Of a DNA stretch of 64,000 bases, positions 36,443-45,671 are shown piece by piece (positions within the stretch are counted from its first letter, which is position 1; every line of letters begins with the position of its first letter). This DNA is from Sporosarcina sp. P32b (GTDB lineage: Bacteria > Bacillota > Bacilli > Bacillales_A > Planococcaceae): NCBI RefSeq assembly GCF_002743335.1, contig NZ_PDZB01000003.1, positions 231,414-295,413 of the forward strand, given 5' to 3'. The notes under the pieces were generated by a model. The model was not told the DNA's origin. It made no database searches and saw nothing but the letters and a program-made list of their open reading frames with translations. The position numbers were made by a program, and so were the translations under genes.

Positions 36443-38110
36443 ATGGCGACTACAAGAAAACGTCTTGGTGATTTATTAATAGAGTCTGGTTTGCTGTCGG
36501 ACGAGCAGTTGATGAGTACATTGAAGGAAAAGTCTAGGGACGAGAGACTTGGCGATGCGTTGTTGCAGCGCGGTTATATTACGGAGCAGCAATTAATTGA
36601 AGTGTTGGAGTTCCAGCTTGGAATTCCTCATGTTAACTTATTCCGTTATCCTTTTGATCCGAAGTTGTTTAACATTGTACCTAAAGGGTTAGCGCAGCAA
36701 AAAATGATTGTTCCGTTGAAAAAAGATGGAGATAAATTATTTGTCGCGATGGCGGACCCAATGGATTACAATACAATTGAAGATTTACGACTTTCCACAG
36801 GGTTTCATATAGAAACTGCGATTGCCTCAAAAGATGATATTACACGAACGATCACTAGATATTATGATGATGCATTATTTGATGACTTGTTGTTTGAAGA
36901 ACCAGAAATGACTGCAAATCAGATGGAGCAACAAGATGATATTGTAGATAATGATTCTCCTGTTGTGCGTCTAGTGAACCAAATTATTTCTAGTGCGGTG
37001 TCTATGAAGTCCAGTGATATTCATATTGATCCTCAAGAACATCAAGTTATCATCCGTTTTAGAATTGACGGGAAGTTGCAGACGGAACGAGTTTTACCAA
37101 AGCATATGCAGTCCATGTTACTTGCACGGATTAAAATTATGGGGAATTTGAACATTACCGAATCTCGCATGCCTCAGGATGGTCGTATTAAAGTAATGAT
37201 TGATTTCCGTCCAATTGATTTGCGGTTATCGACTTTGCCGACAGTCTTTGGTGAGAAAGTCGTTATGCGTATCTTGGACTTGAGCAGCTCGTTAAACGAC
37301 ATGACAAAGCTTGGTTTTGGGCCAACGAATCTAGAGCGTTTTCTCGAAGAAATTGAGAAGCCAAATGGTATCGTTCTGATATCTGGTCCAACGGGTTCTG
37401 GTAAGTCATCTACGTTATATGCAGCTTTGAATCGATTGAATAGCGAAGAAGTAAATATTATTACGATAGAAGATCCTGTGGAGTATCAATTGGAAGGAAT
37501 TAATCAAATTCAAGTGAATTCCAATGTAGGATTAACATTTGCGACTGGGTTACGTTCTATTTTGCGACAAGATCCTGACGTGGTTATGGTTGGGGAAATT
37601 CGTGATAAAGAGACGGTGGAAATTGCGATACGTGCTTCATTAACTGGACACTTAGTTTTAAGCACTATCCATACAAATGATTCGGTAGCATCTATATCAC
37701 GATTACTTGACATGGGTGTGGAACCATTCCTCTTGACGGCTTCATTAAATGCGATCGTGGCTCAACGATTGATACGTCGAGTTTGTCGAGATTGTGGTAC
37801 CACTCAGCAGGCTACTGAACGTGAAAAAGAAATTTTTTCCAGACGTGGGAAAACGATAGAAACGATCCATCGCGGGACGGGTTGTTCTGCATGTAACATG
37901 ACTGGATATCGTGGACGTATTGCGATACATGAAGTTTTGATCATTAATGCGGAATTACGAGATGCCATAAATAGCAGCGCAGCACCTACTGTATTCCGAG
38001 AGATTGCTGAGAGAAGTGAAACGATATTCCTGATAGACGATGGTTTGGATAAAGTGAAACAAGGCATTACAACTACTGAAGAAGTATTGAGAGTAGCCTT
38101 GTTAGATTAG
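36443..38110 (+). CDS. pilB: Type IV pilus assembly ATPase PilB
   Basis: A 555-residue GspE/PulE-family extension ATPase. The N-terminal MshEN domain (about 1-150) is followed by the ATPase with Walker A GPTGSGKSS, the Asp box, Walker B DVVMVGEIRD and the His box. A four-cysteine zinc element (CRDCGTT...CSACNMTG, near 455-500) is typical of PilB. It powers pilin polymerisation at the membrane. AGGGGGA precedes the ATG. pilT follows after a few bases. Confidence 0.96.
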   Translation: MATTRKRLGDLLIESGLLSDEQLMSTLKEKSRDERLGDALLQRGYITEQQLIEVLEFQLGIPHVNLFRYPFDPKLFNIVPKGLAQQKMIVPLKKDGDKLFVAMADPMDYNTIEDLRLSTGFHIETAIASKDDITRTITRYYDDALFDDLLFEEPEMTANQMEQQDDIVDNDSPVVRLVNQIISSAVSMKSSDIHIDPQEHQVIIRFRIDGKLQTERVLPKHMQSMLLARIKIMGNLNITESRMPQDGRIKVMIDFRPIDLRLSTLPTVFGEKVVMRILDLSSSLNDMTKLGFGPTNLERFLEEIEKPNGIVLISGPTGSGKSSTLYAALNRLNSEEVNIITIEDPVEYQLEGINQIQVNSNVGLTFATGLRSILRQDPDVVMVGEIRDKETVEIAIRASLTGHLVLSTIHTNDSVASISRLLDMGVEPFLLTASLNAIVAQRLIRRVCRDCGTTQQATEREKEIFSRRGKTIETIHRGTGCSACNMTGYRGRIAIHEVLIINAELRDAINSSAAPTVFREIAERSETIFLIDDGLDKVKQGITTTEEVLRVALLD

Positions 38111-38121
38111 GAGTGTTTGCC

Positions 38122-39159
38122 GTGACCGAAAGAATTGATCAATTACTAACTGAGGCCTTTAAAATCAAAGCATCTGATATTCACTTAACTATAGGAGTGC
38201 CGCCAGTTTTTCGAGTACATGGTGACTTGAAACGTTTTGGTGAAACTGTAATGTCTGAAGAAGACACAAAAGAAATTGCCTATCAGACAATTCCTGAAAA
38301 GATGATTCCTGCTTTTAAAGAAGCTGGACAGATTGACTATTCTTATGAAATCGCTGGCGTTTCCCGTTTTCGTGTCAACGCATTCCAACAACGCGGTGCG
38401 ATTTCATTAGCATTTCGGACGATTCCTACAAAGATTCCGACGATTGATGAGTTGAATATGCCGGCAACGTTGAAGAGTTTGTCAGACACGGCACAAGGAT
38501 TAATCTTAGTAACAGGTCCTACAGGTTCAGGTAAGTCCACAACACTTGCGGCAATGATTCGTTATATGAATGAAACGATGCGTAAGCATATTATTACATT
38601 GGAAGATCCCATTGAGTATATGCATACGCACGGTTCTTCTATTATTGATCAGCGTGAAGTTGGTTTTGATACGCTGTCTTTTGCGGACGGCTTGCGTGCT
38701 GCATTGCGTCAAGACCCGGATGTCATATTAGTAGGTGAGATGCGTGACTTAGAAACAATTTCTACAGCGATCACTGCTGCAGAAACTGGCCACTTAGTCC
38801 TTGCGACTTTACATACATGGAGTGCCGCATCTACGATTGATAGAATTATTGACGTATTTCCACATGGTCAGCAGGCGCAAATTCGTGTGCAGTTGGCTGG
38901 CGTTTTGAAAGCCGTCGTTTCCCAACGTTTATTCCAGACGATGGATAAGCAAGGAAGACGCGCAGCGACGGAGATTATGATAAATAATCCTGCTGTGTCG
39001 AACTTGATACGATCCGAAAAGATTCATCAGATTCCGAACGTCATTCAAACAAGCCGTGCACTTGGGATGCATATGATGGATCACTCCGTTAAAACATTGA
39101 TGGAACAAAGAATCATTTCGTATGAATCAGCATTGCCGTTTTTGCAAGGGGATGATTAA
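38122..39159 (+). CDS. pilT: Type IV pilus retraction ATPase PilT
   Basis: A 345-residue retraction ATPase. Walker A is GPTGSGKSTT, Walker B is DVILVGEMRD, and the N-terminal PAS-like domain opens ASDIHLTIG. Length and start match PilT rather than PilB. It drives pilus depolymerisation, twitching and DNA uptake in other bacteria. GTG at 38122 has GGAG eight bases upstream; an in-frame GTG at 38113 overlaps that site. PilT in this locus separates it from the ComG system, which lacks a retraction ATPase. Confidence 0.95.
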   Translation: MTERIDQLLTEAFKIKASDIHLTIGVPPVFRVHGDLKRFGETVMSEEDTKEIAYQTIPEKMIPAFKEAGQIDYSYEIAGVSRFRVNAFQQRGAISLAFRTIPTKIPTIDELNMPATLKSLSDTAQGLILVTGPTGSGKSTTLAAMIRYMNETMRKHIITLEDPIEYMHTHGSSIIDQREVGFDTLSFADGLRAALRQDPDVILVGEMRDLETISTAITAAETGHLVLATLHTWSAASTIDRIIDVFPHGQQAQIRVQLAGVLKAVVSQRLFQTMDKQGRRAATEIMINNPAVSNLIRSEKIHQIPNVIQTSRALGMHMMDHSVKTLMEQRIISYESALPFLQGDD

Positions 39160-39161
39160 TA

Positions 39162-40373
39162 GTGGCTCGTTTTACATATGAAGGGCGAGATGCTAAAGCA
39201 ATTCGTCGCGGTACTGTAACCGCGACGAATAAACGCGATGCAGCTATCAAACTTAAAGGGCAAGGAATTCGTGTAGTGAGTCTTGTGGAACAGAAAGAGA
39301 CGGTCTTGACGAAAGACATAACAATTGGTAGTCCGGTTAAGCGAGATCAGTTGATCATGTTCTTGCGACAGTTTTCTACTCTTCTTCAGGCGGGGGTTAC
39401 GATTGTTGATGCGGTTAGGATTTTGTCCGCACAAGTTGAGCAGGCTGCGTTTCGGAAGATCTTGACTTCGGTTCAAGAAGATTTACGTACAGGAACACCG
39501 TTATCCATAGCTTTTGGCAAACATCCTAAAGTTTTCGAACCATTAATTTTGAATATGGTAGCGGCTGGAGAAGTTTCAGGAACAGTAGATGAATCGTTGG
39601 ATCAATTAGCCGAGCATTTTGAGAAAGCGTATCGCACGAGACAGAAAGTTACGTCCGCGATGGCATATCCAGTAGTCGTTGGTATTATAGCTATTGCAGT
39701 AGTCATATTTCTTTTATGGTTCGTCGTACCGATGTTCGTAGATATGTTTGATAGTGTTGGCGGACAATTACCGTGGCTAACTCGCGCTGTTATGGCGGCT
39801 AGTGGATGGATTGAAAACTACTGGTACTTGTTAATTCTAATTGTTTCAGCGATTGCCGTAGGTTATATCTTAGTCCGCAATAATCCAAAAGGGAAATATA
39901 TTCTTGATACCATCTTGTTGAAATTACCTATATTCGGTAGCATTGCGCAAAAGTCTTCACTTGCAATGATGACTCGTACATTAAGTTCTATGTTCTCTAG
40001 CTCTGTGCCGATTTTACAGGCATTAACAATGACAGAAAGAGTCGTGGGGAATGAAGTTATTTCAAAAGTAATTGGTGAGTCTAGAGTATCAATGGAACGC
40101 GGCGGATCGCTAACAGAACCTATGTTAAACCACTGGGCATTTCCACCGTTAATACCTCATATGATTGCGATAGGGGAAGAGACTGGTTCTTTAGACTCCA
40201 TGTTAGGAAAGGTTGCTGATTTTTATGAGAAAGAAGTAGAAGCGGCAACAGACCGCTTAAAAGCTTTAATAGAGCCTTTAATGATTGTTTTCCTCGCGGC
40301 TATAGTCGGGACTATAGTTTTGGCAATCATGTTGCCGATGTTTAGTATGTTTGAACAGATAGATAGTTTGTAA
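39162..40373 (+). CDS. pilC: Type IV pilus inner-membrane platform protein PilC
   Basis: A 403-residue GspF/PilC-family protein. It has two T2SSF domains (about 65-190 and 270-395), each with a membrane span, plus a third span between them (WYLLILIVSAIAVGYILV). The N-terminal FTYEGRDAKA motif is typical. Start GTG 39162, with AAGGGGATG upstream, immediately after pilT. It couples the cytoplasmic ATPases to the growing pilus. Confidence 0.95.
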   Translation: MARFTYEGRDAKAIRRGTVTATNKRDAAIKLKGQGIRVVSLVEQKETVLTKDITIGSPVKRDQLIMFLRQFSTLLQAGVTIVDAVRILSAQVEQAAFRKILTSVQEDLRTGTPLSIAFGKHPKVFEPLILNMVAAGEVSGTVDESLDQLAEHFEKAYRTRQKVTSAMAYPVVVGIIAIAVVIFLLWFVVPMFVDMFDSVGGQLPWLTRAVMAASGWIENYWYLLILIVSAIAVGYILVRNNPKGKYILDTILLKLPIFGSIAQKSSLAMMTRTLSSMFSSSVPILQALTMTERVVGNEVISKVIGESRVSMERGGSLTEPMLNHWAFPPLIPHMIAIGEETGSLDSMLGKVADFYEKEVEAATDRLKALIEPLMIVFLAAIVGTIVLAIMLPMFSMFEQIDSL

Positions 40374-40443
40374 CAGAAATAACAAATGTTATCTATAATT
40401 TTTATTTATTTCAATAAAACTAGTGTTATTTTCCTAATACCTC

Positions 40444-40452
40444 TGATATACT
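40444..40452 (+). promoter_or_regulatory. Extended -10 promoter of the first major pilin gene
   Basis: TGATATACT, an extended -10, about 40 bases before the pilin start, in the 118-base gap after pilC. It suggests the abundant pilin is transcribed separately. Confidence 0.5.
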
Positions 40453-40491
40453 AGATTTATAGAGTAAGAAAAAACAAGAGGAGGAAATTAT

Positions 40492-40944
40492 ATGAAAAAG
40501 TTTATGCAGAAGAAATTAAATCAAAAAGGTTTGACGCTTGTCGAGTTACTAGCAGTTATCGTTATTTTGGGGATTATTGCTGCGATTGCAGTGCCGGCTA
40601 TTGGGAATATTATTACGAATTCAAAAGTGAATGCTCTAAAGGGCGATGGACAGAATGTTTTATCGGCTGCTCAGTTGTACTTCACTGAAAATGGAAGTAA
40701 GGATACTGCAACAGTAACTACTGACATTTTAAAGACTGACGGTTTTTTGGAAGATGTAGGTGGATTTACGAAAGGAACAGGAGCTGTTGTAACGAAGAAT
40801 GCTGACGGAAATACAATAAGTGGAATGTCTAAAGCTAAGGGTGTTAGTGTAGAATTTAAAGCTGCTACTAATAAGAATATAAACGATGCTCCAGTTAAAG
40901 TTGGTAACGATCAAGTTGTAGTTAACCGTAATGCAGGGGAATAA
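40492..40944 (+). CDS. Type IV pilin, probable major subunit (PilA-like)
   Basis: A 150-residue prepilin with cleavage site NQKG/LTLVELLAVIVILG, Glu5 and a classic 25-residue hydrophobic helix. The small globular domain is free of Cys. A strong AGGAGG ribosome site, its own candidate promoter and its own terminator fit high expression. Lack of a disulfide loop resembles ComGC-like and clostridial major pilins. Confidence 0.88.
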   Translation: MKKFMQKKLNQKGLTLVELLAVIVILGIIAAIAVPAIGNIITNSKVNALKGDGQNVLSAAQLYFTENGSKDTATVTTDILKTDGFLEDVGGFTKGTGAVVTKNADGNTISGMSKAKGVSVEFKAATNKNINDAPVKVGNDQVVVNRNAGE

Positions 40945-41002
40945 TACTAGTAAGGGATTATAAAGTCGGTATATTTTTCTATTCATAGTTTTCATTAAAC
41001 AT

Positions 41003-41038
41003 TAGACTCTGCAGAGATTTCTCTTCAGAGTCTTTTTT
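41003..41038 (+). terminator. Terminator of the first pilin gene
   Basis: AGACTCTG pairs with CAGAGTCT, with an inner AGAG/CTCT element, followed by TTTTTT. Confidence 0.88.
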
Positions 41039-41085
41039 AAATTCACTTACTAACTATAAATATTTTTTAAAACTTGCTCTTGATA

Positions 41086-41113
41086 TTGACATAGTACTAT
41101 GTGTTCGTAATAA
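41086..41113 (+). promoter_or_regulatory. Candidate promoter of the second pilin gene
   Basis: Consensus TTGACA at 41086-41091, a 16-base spacer and TAATAA at 41108-41113. Confidence 0.5.
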
Positions 41114-41129
41114 GAAAGGTTGTGCTTAG

Positions 41130-41573
41130 ATGAAGAACAATATTGCAGAAAACAAAGGACTTACATTAGTAGAACTACTCGCCGTTATAGTTGTTTTGGG
41201 AATAATTACAGCAATCGCAGTTCCTTCTATTAGTAGTATTCTGGAAAACACAAAAATAAAAGCGGAAAAGAATAATGCCATATTATTAATTCAAGCTGCA
41301 GATTTATATTTTATAGAACATTATGATAGAACTGGTTATATCCAATCTGTATCAATTCCCACATTGATGAGTTTAGGTTTTATAGAAGATGAAAACCTGG
41401 CTAATGATACTGTCTGGATTGCCGAAGCGAAACCTTCATGGATTTGTGGCAAAGCTGAAACAAGTAAAAATCAAGTGGAATTCCGTAAAGCGACAGTAGA
41501 AATGATTAATAATAGTGGTAGGGATACGAAAGTAGGAAAGGAAGCGTGTGGCGATATGCCAGCGATCCCTTAG
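41130..41573 (+). CDS. Second type IV pilin with C-terminal cysteine pair
   Basis: A 147-residue prepilin with cleavage site ENKG/LTLVELLAVIVVLG and Glu5, very similar to the first pilin in its N-terminal helix but different in the globular part. Two cysteines (ICGKAE and EACGDM) frame the last third and could form the disulfide loop known from Gram-negative pilins. It has its own candidate promoter, so the two pilins may be expressed differently. Confidence 0.86.
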   Translation: MKNNIAENKGLTLVELLAVIVVLGIITAIAVPSISSILENTKIKAEKNNAILLIQAADLYFIEHYDRTGYIQSVSIPTLMSLGFIEDENLANDTVWIAEAKPSWICGKAETSKNQVEFRKATVEMINNSGRDTKVGKEACGDMPAIP

Positions 41574-41637
41574 AACCGTTTTCTATATTTTATATTTCAT
41601 TACCTTCCCTACCAATCTTCCTTTCTACCACCGCATT

Positions 41638-41646
41638 TGCTATACT
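41638..41646 (+). promoter_or_regulatory. Extended -10 promoter before pilM
   Basis: TGCTATACT, identical to the elements before folC and spo0B, about 70 bases upstream of pilM. The -35 is weak. Confidence 0.45.
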
Positions 41647-41715
41647 AACCATAACTAGTTCACTAGGAAAAAATCACCAAACACCATGAGTTTCTTGTCT
41701 GGAAGGAGTTCGTTC

Positions 41716-42708
41716 ATGTCTATTTTATCTAATTTAAAACGCCCGCTTTCCAAACTTTCTATACCTACATTCAGCCGCAAGAAGCGTGTTTATTCGTTAA
41801 CTTTAGACGATGATGCGATTCGGTACGTACGAATAAAGTCCTTGGATCCAATCGTACTAGATACAGCAAAAGAGATGCTGCTACCGGAACACGTTATCCA
41901 AGAAGGCCGAATAGCTGAAGAGGACATGCTGCGCGATGTCTTGACGGAGGTTGTGAAAGATTGGAATCTTGCGAAGCGTGACGTGGCGTTTCTGGCGCCC
42001 GATACATATGTCATTATCCGACGTGTTGCATATCCAGACACGGTGGAGGATGAAGAGCTGAAAAGCCATTTCTTTATCGAGATTGGTTCGACGATTTATT
42101 TGCCATTTGATGATCCGGTATTTGATGTCGTTCCGTATACAGCGAATAATGCACAGAATGAAGCGATTTTGATTGCGTCGAAAGAAAGTATTATGCAGAC
42201 GTATGAGGAAGTGCTGAAGTCCGTAAAGTTGGAACCGGTTGTGGCGGACATTGCACCGCTTTCTCTGTATCGTCTGGCACATCATGTGCATCACTTTGAG
42301 GGGACGGAACATATTCTCCTTGCTGATTTGCGTGGGCGTAGTCTGACCGTGTCTATTTTCTATTCTCATTATCCATTGTTCATACGCTCGATGGAACTTG
42401 AGTTGCCACTCAGCATGTCGACAGGCGAAGAGCTGGAACAGCAGGTTGAGCCACTTACGATCGTCATGGAGCTCGAGAAGCTGGCGAATTTCTATCGCTT
42501 TAATTTGGCGGAGAATGATTCGGCTATTACCCATCTAGTATGGAATGGAAGCTATACACAACAAGGGGAATTATTGCAGATGGTACGAGAACGTTTAGCG
42601 ATCGAAGCGCTTCCCTTGGTGAAAGAGCCGATTAGTTGTGTGGACGGAACTGCTATTACTGCGGATTTCCACCGAGTTATTGGTCTCGCGCTGAAGGAAG
42701 AGGTGTAA
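41716..42708 (+). CDS. pilM: Type IV pilus assembly protein PilM
   Basis: A 330-residue actin-like protein of the PilM/FtsA superfamily, placed directly before pilN and pilO. The first strand carries YSLTLDDDAIRYVRI, where PilM proteins bind ATP. The middle is ILLADLRGRSLTVSIFY. It forms a cytoplasmic ring that binds the PilN N-terminus. ATG 41716 follows AAGGAG; an in-frame ATG at 41686 has no ribosome site. Confidence 0.88.
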   Translation: MSILSNLKRPLSKLSIPTFSRKKRVYSLTLDDDAIRYVRIKSLDPIVLDTAKEMLLPEHVIQEGRIAEEDMLRDVLTEVVKDWNLAKRDVAFLAPDTYVIIRRVAYPDTVEDEELKSHFFIEIGSTIYLPFDDPVFDVVPYTANNAQNEAILIASKESIMQTYEEVLKSVKLEPVVADIAPLSLYRLAHHVHHFEGTEHILLADLRGRSLTVSIFYSHYPLFIRSMELELPLSMSTGEELEQQVEPLTIVMELEKLANFYRFNLAENDSAITHLVWNGSYTQQGELLQMVRERLAIEALPLVKEPISCVDGTAITADFHRVIGLALKEEV

Positions 42709-42715
42709 TGCGCGT

Positions 42716-43423
42716 ATGTTAGTCGATATAAATCTACTGCCGGAGAAGATCCGGGAGAAGACCACTTTTCTTTGGATAGCGATTGCCATCCTTTTAGTCG
42801 CTTTCATTAGTTGGGCTGTGCTTTATTTCTTCGCTCAAAAATATGATGATGAAGCTCAAAATTTACAACAATCTACATTTGAAATACAGAAACAACAAGA
42901 AGGGATTACGTCCCAAATGCGTTTGTCCGCATTTGGTCAAGAAAAAGAACAGTTAGCTGCCACGGTGGAGTTTCTGAAGGGGCATCAATATAAAACACAA
43001 CCTCTTATAGAAGATCTTTCCAAAGCATTACCTGATCGAGGTTTTTTCCAAGAGCTAATGTTCACTGCGCCAAACGAAGTAACGTTGAAAGTACAATTTG
43101 ATGATTTGATGGAGCCTGCGCTCTATTTAACTCGAATGAAAGCATCGTCGCTAGTTATTGATGCGACGTTCGAAGGAATTGAGACAGAAAAACTGGATGT
43201 TGAAGAACGCGAGAATGTCTTGCCTAGATATTTCGCTACCTATTTCATTCAGTTTGTGGATGACCGTGCGCTACCAGGTACAGATGCAGATGTAGACCCA
43301 AATGTGATTGAAGAGCCGCAAGAGGAAGCCCCACCTGCTGAAGAGCAACCACAGCAACTTGCACCTGAAGAACCGCAACCTCCTGTAGATGCGAATACGG
43401 AAGGGGGTGATACGGTTGAATAA
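42716..43423 (+). CDS. pilN: Type IV pilus assembly protein PilN
   Basis: A 235-residue bitopic membrane protein starting MLVDINLLPEKIREK, matching the PilN motif NLLP that docks into PilM. It has one membrane span (about 18-40), a coiled-coil region and a ferredoxin-like domain. The C-terminal 40 residues are Pro/Glu/Gln-rich (EEPQEEAPPAEEQPQQ) and probably disordered. pilO overlaps its end. Confidence 0.88.
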   Translation: MLVDINLLPEKIREKTTFLWIAIAILLVAFISWAVLYFFAQKYDDEAQNLQQSTFEIQKQQEGITSQMRLSAFGQEKEQLAATVEFLKGHQYKTQPLIEDLSKALPDRGFFQELMFTAPNEVTLKVQFDDLMEPALYLTRMKASSLVIDATFEGIETEKLDVEERENVLPRYFATYFIQFVDDRALPGTDADVDPNVIEEPQEEAPPAEEQPQQLAPEEPQPPVDANTEGGDTVE

Positions 43424-44102
43424 GTATCTATCTAAACGTCAGATGGAAATCGGTTTGGTCGTATTGGCCTCCATATTCTTTATTGCACTCGTCTACTACA
43501 CGGTGACGAACGTTTACTTGCCAGCGAAAGAAACGAAGAATCAGACAATGGCACAGTTTGCTTCAGAACGTGATGTGTTGTTTTCATTGCAAAAACAATT
43601 GGCGAATAAAGATCCGAATGAAACGGTAACGTCTGCGCCACTTCAAAAAGTCGTGCCTGTTATTCCATTAGAAGATGCATTGCTCATTCGTCTAGAGAAA
43701 GCGGAAGTAAAGTCCGAGAGTCGTATAGAAGAAATCAATTTTTCTAAAGAGGTATTTGATGGCGAACTGTTACCTGAAAATGTACAAAATCTTGAAACAG
43801 TATTAATGGAAGTTACACTCGCTGCTGATACGTATAAACAAGTGGATACGTTCATTTACGAGATTGAAGAAATGATTCGGATCATGAATGTAGAAACAAT
43901 CCAATTTGAAGCGACTGCTGAGAAAACGGAAGAGGAATCTGATGTGGGTGAAATGAGAGTCGTTATTTCATTTAACGCATACTTCCGTCCGGATCTTGTC
44001 AATTTGCAAAATGAGGCGCCTAAAGTAGATGCGCCGCCACCAGCGTCGAAATTCGATCCAACGACGATTAACAAAATGATAGGTACCGAGAAAGCGGAGT
44101 AA
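43416..44102 (+). CDS. pilO: Type IV pilus assembly protein PilO
   Basis: A 228-residue bitopic protein: a short cytoplasmic start (MNKYLSKRQME), one span (about 11-33), a coiled-coil segment and a PilO-like C-terminal domain. PilN and PilO form a heterodimer linking the cytoplasmic motor to the outside. TTG 43416 has AAGGGGGTGAT upstream and overlaps the pilN stop; an ATG at 43389 in frame would need a longer overlap. Confidence 0.82.
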   Translation: MNKYLSKRQMEIGLVVLASIFFIALVYYTVTNVYLPAKETKNQTMAQFASERDVLFSLQKQLANKDPNETVTSAPLQKVVPVIPLEDALLIRLEKAEVKSESRIEEINFSKEVFDGELLPENVQNLETVLMEVTLAADTYKQVDTFIYEIEEMIRIMNVETIQFEATAEKTEEESDVGEMRVVISFNAYFRPDLVNLQNEAPKVDAPPPASKFDPTTINKMIGTEKAE

Positions 44103-44113
44103 GGAGGCAATTC

Positions 44114-44869
44114 ATGGAATGGCTTTACAGTATATTTTTCTTCCTTTACGGCATTACGTTCGGCTCGTTCTTTAACGTCGTCGGCATGCGTGTGCCTTTA
44201 AAGGAATCCATCGTGTCGCCTCCTTCTCACTGTACGACGTGTGATCGGAATTTGACGACGGTTGATCTGGTGCCAGTTTTCTCTTATGTGTTCTTGCGTG
44301 GCAAGTGCCGAGGCTGTAAAGAGAAAATCAGTGCTCTTTATCCCGCGATGGAGTTGATCACGGGTGTGTTGTTCGTTTTTGCGTACTTGCACTTCGGATT
44401 TCAGTGGGAGCTCGTTGTAGCGTTATTGTTTACTTCGATGTTGGTTATTTTAACGGTATCTGATCTCAAGTTTATGTTGATTCCGAATAAAATTTTGGTG
44501 CCGTTTGGTATCGCGATTTTCATCTTGCGCTTCGTCAGTCCGCTGACGCCATGGTGGGATAGCTTGCTTGGAGCGGCAGTTGGGTTCGGTTTGTTGCTGT
44601 TGATTGCAGTCGTGTCGAACGGCGGTATGGGCGGTGGCGATATTAAGTTGTTCTTCGTTATCGGCTTAGTGCTCGGGACGATGCAGACGTTAGTGACACT
44701 GTTTCTCGCTTCATTAATTGGTGCGATTGTCGGACTGATCTTTTTGAAAAAGACGAAGCAAGGACGTAAGACGCCTGTGCCATTTGGTCCTTCGATTGCG
44801 GTAGCTGCACTCATTGCCTATTATTACGGCGCGCAGCTTGTCAGTTGGTATACAGGTTTGTTGAACTAA
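44114..44869 (+). CDS. Prepilin peptidase (PilD/ComC-type)
   Basis: A 251-residue polytopic membrane aspartyl peptidase. The N-terminal cytoplasmic domain has two CxxC pairs (CTTCDR and CRGCKE). Active-site aspartates lie in SDLKFMLIPN and in GGGDIKLF. It cleaves and N-methylates prepilins at the sites seen in the upstream pilin genes. It is located where comC lies in B. subtilis, so it probably also serves competence pseudopilins (inference). Confidence 0.95.
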   Translation: MEWLYSIFFFLYGITFGSFFNVVGMRVPLKESIVSPPSHCTTCDRNLTTVDLVPVFSYVFLRGKCRGCKEKISALYPAMELITGVLFVFAYLHFGFQWELVVALLFTSMLVILTVSDLKFMLIPNKILVPFGIAIFILRFVSPLTPWWDSLLGAAVGFGLLLLIAVVSNGGMGGGDIKLFFVIGLVLGTMQTLVTLFLASLIGAIVGLIFLKKTKQGRKTPVPFGPSIAVAALIAYYYGAQLVSWYTGLLN

Positions 44870-44886
44870 ATCGGTAAATGTTTATG

Positions 44887-44917
44887 GACGAGACGACAAC
44901 AGTCTCGTCTTTTTTTA
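44887..44917 (+). terminator. Terminator of the pilus operon
   Basis: GACGAGAC and GTCTCGTC form an 8-bp perfect stem with a seven-base loop and a seven-T run. Confidence 0.9.
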
Positions 44918-44960
44918 CGTTCATTTTGGTAAGGTGGAAGAAAACTAGTGGAGTGATGGA

Positions 44961-45587
44961 ATGAATTTCCGCAGGACGTATTCAAAGAATATTGTGATTC
45001 GGGCGTTAGTGCAAGGAGTAGCGATCGGCTTGGTCGCCGTGCTAGTAATCGGGCTAACGATATCGATTACTGGAGGGAAAGAGGATAAGGCGAAAGAGAC
45101 GGTGGCGACAACCGGGCCAAAGACAGAGGAGAAGGGAGGGGCAGTTGAAGGGGGAGATACGATGTTCGTCAAGCAACATGGCGTGTTTTCTAGTCAGGAA
45201 GCAGCCACTGGTTTCGTGGCAGAGAATCCGAGTCTCGCAAGTACGGCTGTCGTACCAGTAGGCGGGCAGTTCTACGTTTGGGGAGCCGTATGGCTGAAAG
45301 AGAGCGATGTTATTTTGAATGAAGGTGAAGATGCGTTCAAGAAGAGAATCACAGTCGTACCAGGTACTTGCAAGTCTGCAGATGCCAATGAAGTGAAAAA
45401 AGCATTGCTCGCAGAGGATCTATCGAAAATTGAATTGTCCAAGGATGGAAAAGCTGCGAAAAAAGACGGAGACTTTACGAAGAAAGTGACTGCCATCACT
45501 GCGTTTACAAAGGATTCTTCTGTCGCGAGATTGCATCTGTTGGCACACTATTCGAACCAAGACCCATGCTTCAAAATTCAATTTTGA
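44961..45587 (+). CDS. SpoIIB-like membrane protein with a SPOR-like domain
   Basis: A 208-residue protein with one N-terminal span (about 12-37), a charged linker and a C-terminal domain. That domain opens FVKQHGVFSSQEAATGF, resembling SPOR domains that bind denuded peptidoglycan. It is in the position of spoIIB (comC-spoIIB-maf in B. subtilis), a protein involved in septal-wall thinning and engulfment. It is shorter than B. subtilis SpoIIB and similarity is modest, so the name rests largely on synteny. GGAGTGATGGA precedes the ATG. Confidence 0.6.
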   Translation: MNFRRTYSKNIVIRALVQGVAIGLVAVLVIGLTISITGGKEDKAKETVATTGPKTEEKGGAVEGGDTMFVKQHGVFSSQEAATGFVAENPSLASTAVVPVGGQFYVWGAVWLKESDVILNEGEDAFKKRITVVPGTCKSADANEVKKALLAEDLSKIELSKDGKAAKKDGDFTKKVTAITAFTKDSSVARLHLLAHYSNQDPCFKIQF

Positions 45588-45625
45588 TCCAATATACGGG
45601 GAAGAATTGAATTTTGCCCTTTTTT
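45572..45625 (+). terminator. Terminator overlapping the end of the spoIIB-like gene
   Basis: CAAAATTCAATT pairs perfectly with AATTGAATTTTG across a 21-base loop, followed by CCCTTTTTT. The 5' arm covers the last codons of the gene. Confidence 0.75.
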
Positions 45626-45671
45626 CAAATCGTGTGGAATAGCGTACACTATGAAAAAGGAGGTTGTTCCA

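Noticed and set aside
41881..42534. 217-codon minus-strand ORF opposite pilM
   Set aside because: pilM continues into pilN and pilO with overlaps and has the family N-terminus; the antisense product is Arg/His/Ile-rich with no recognisable domain.
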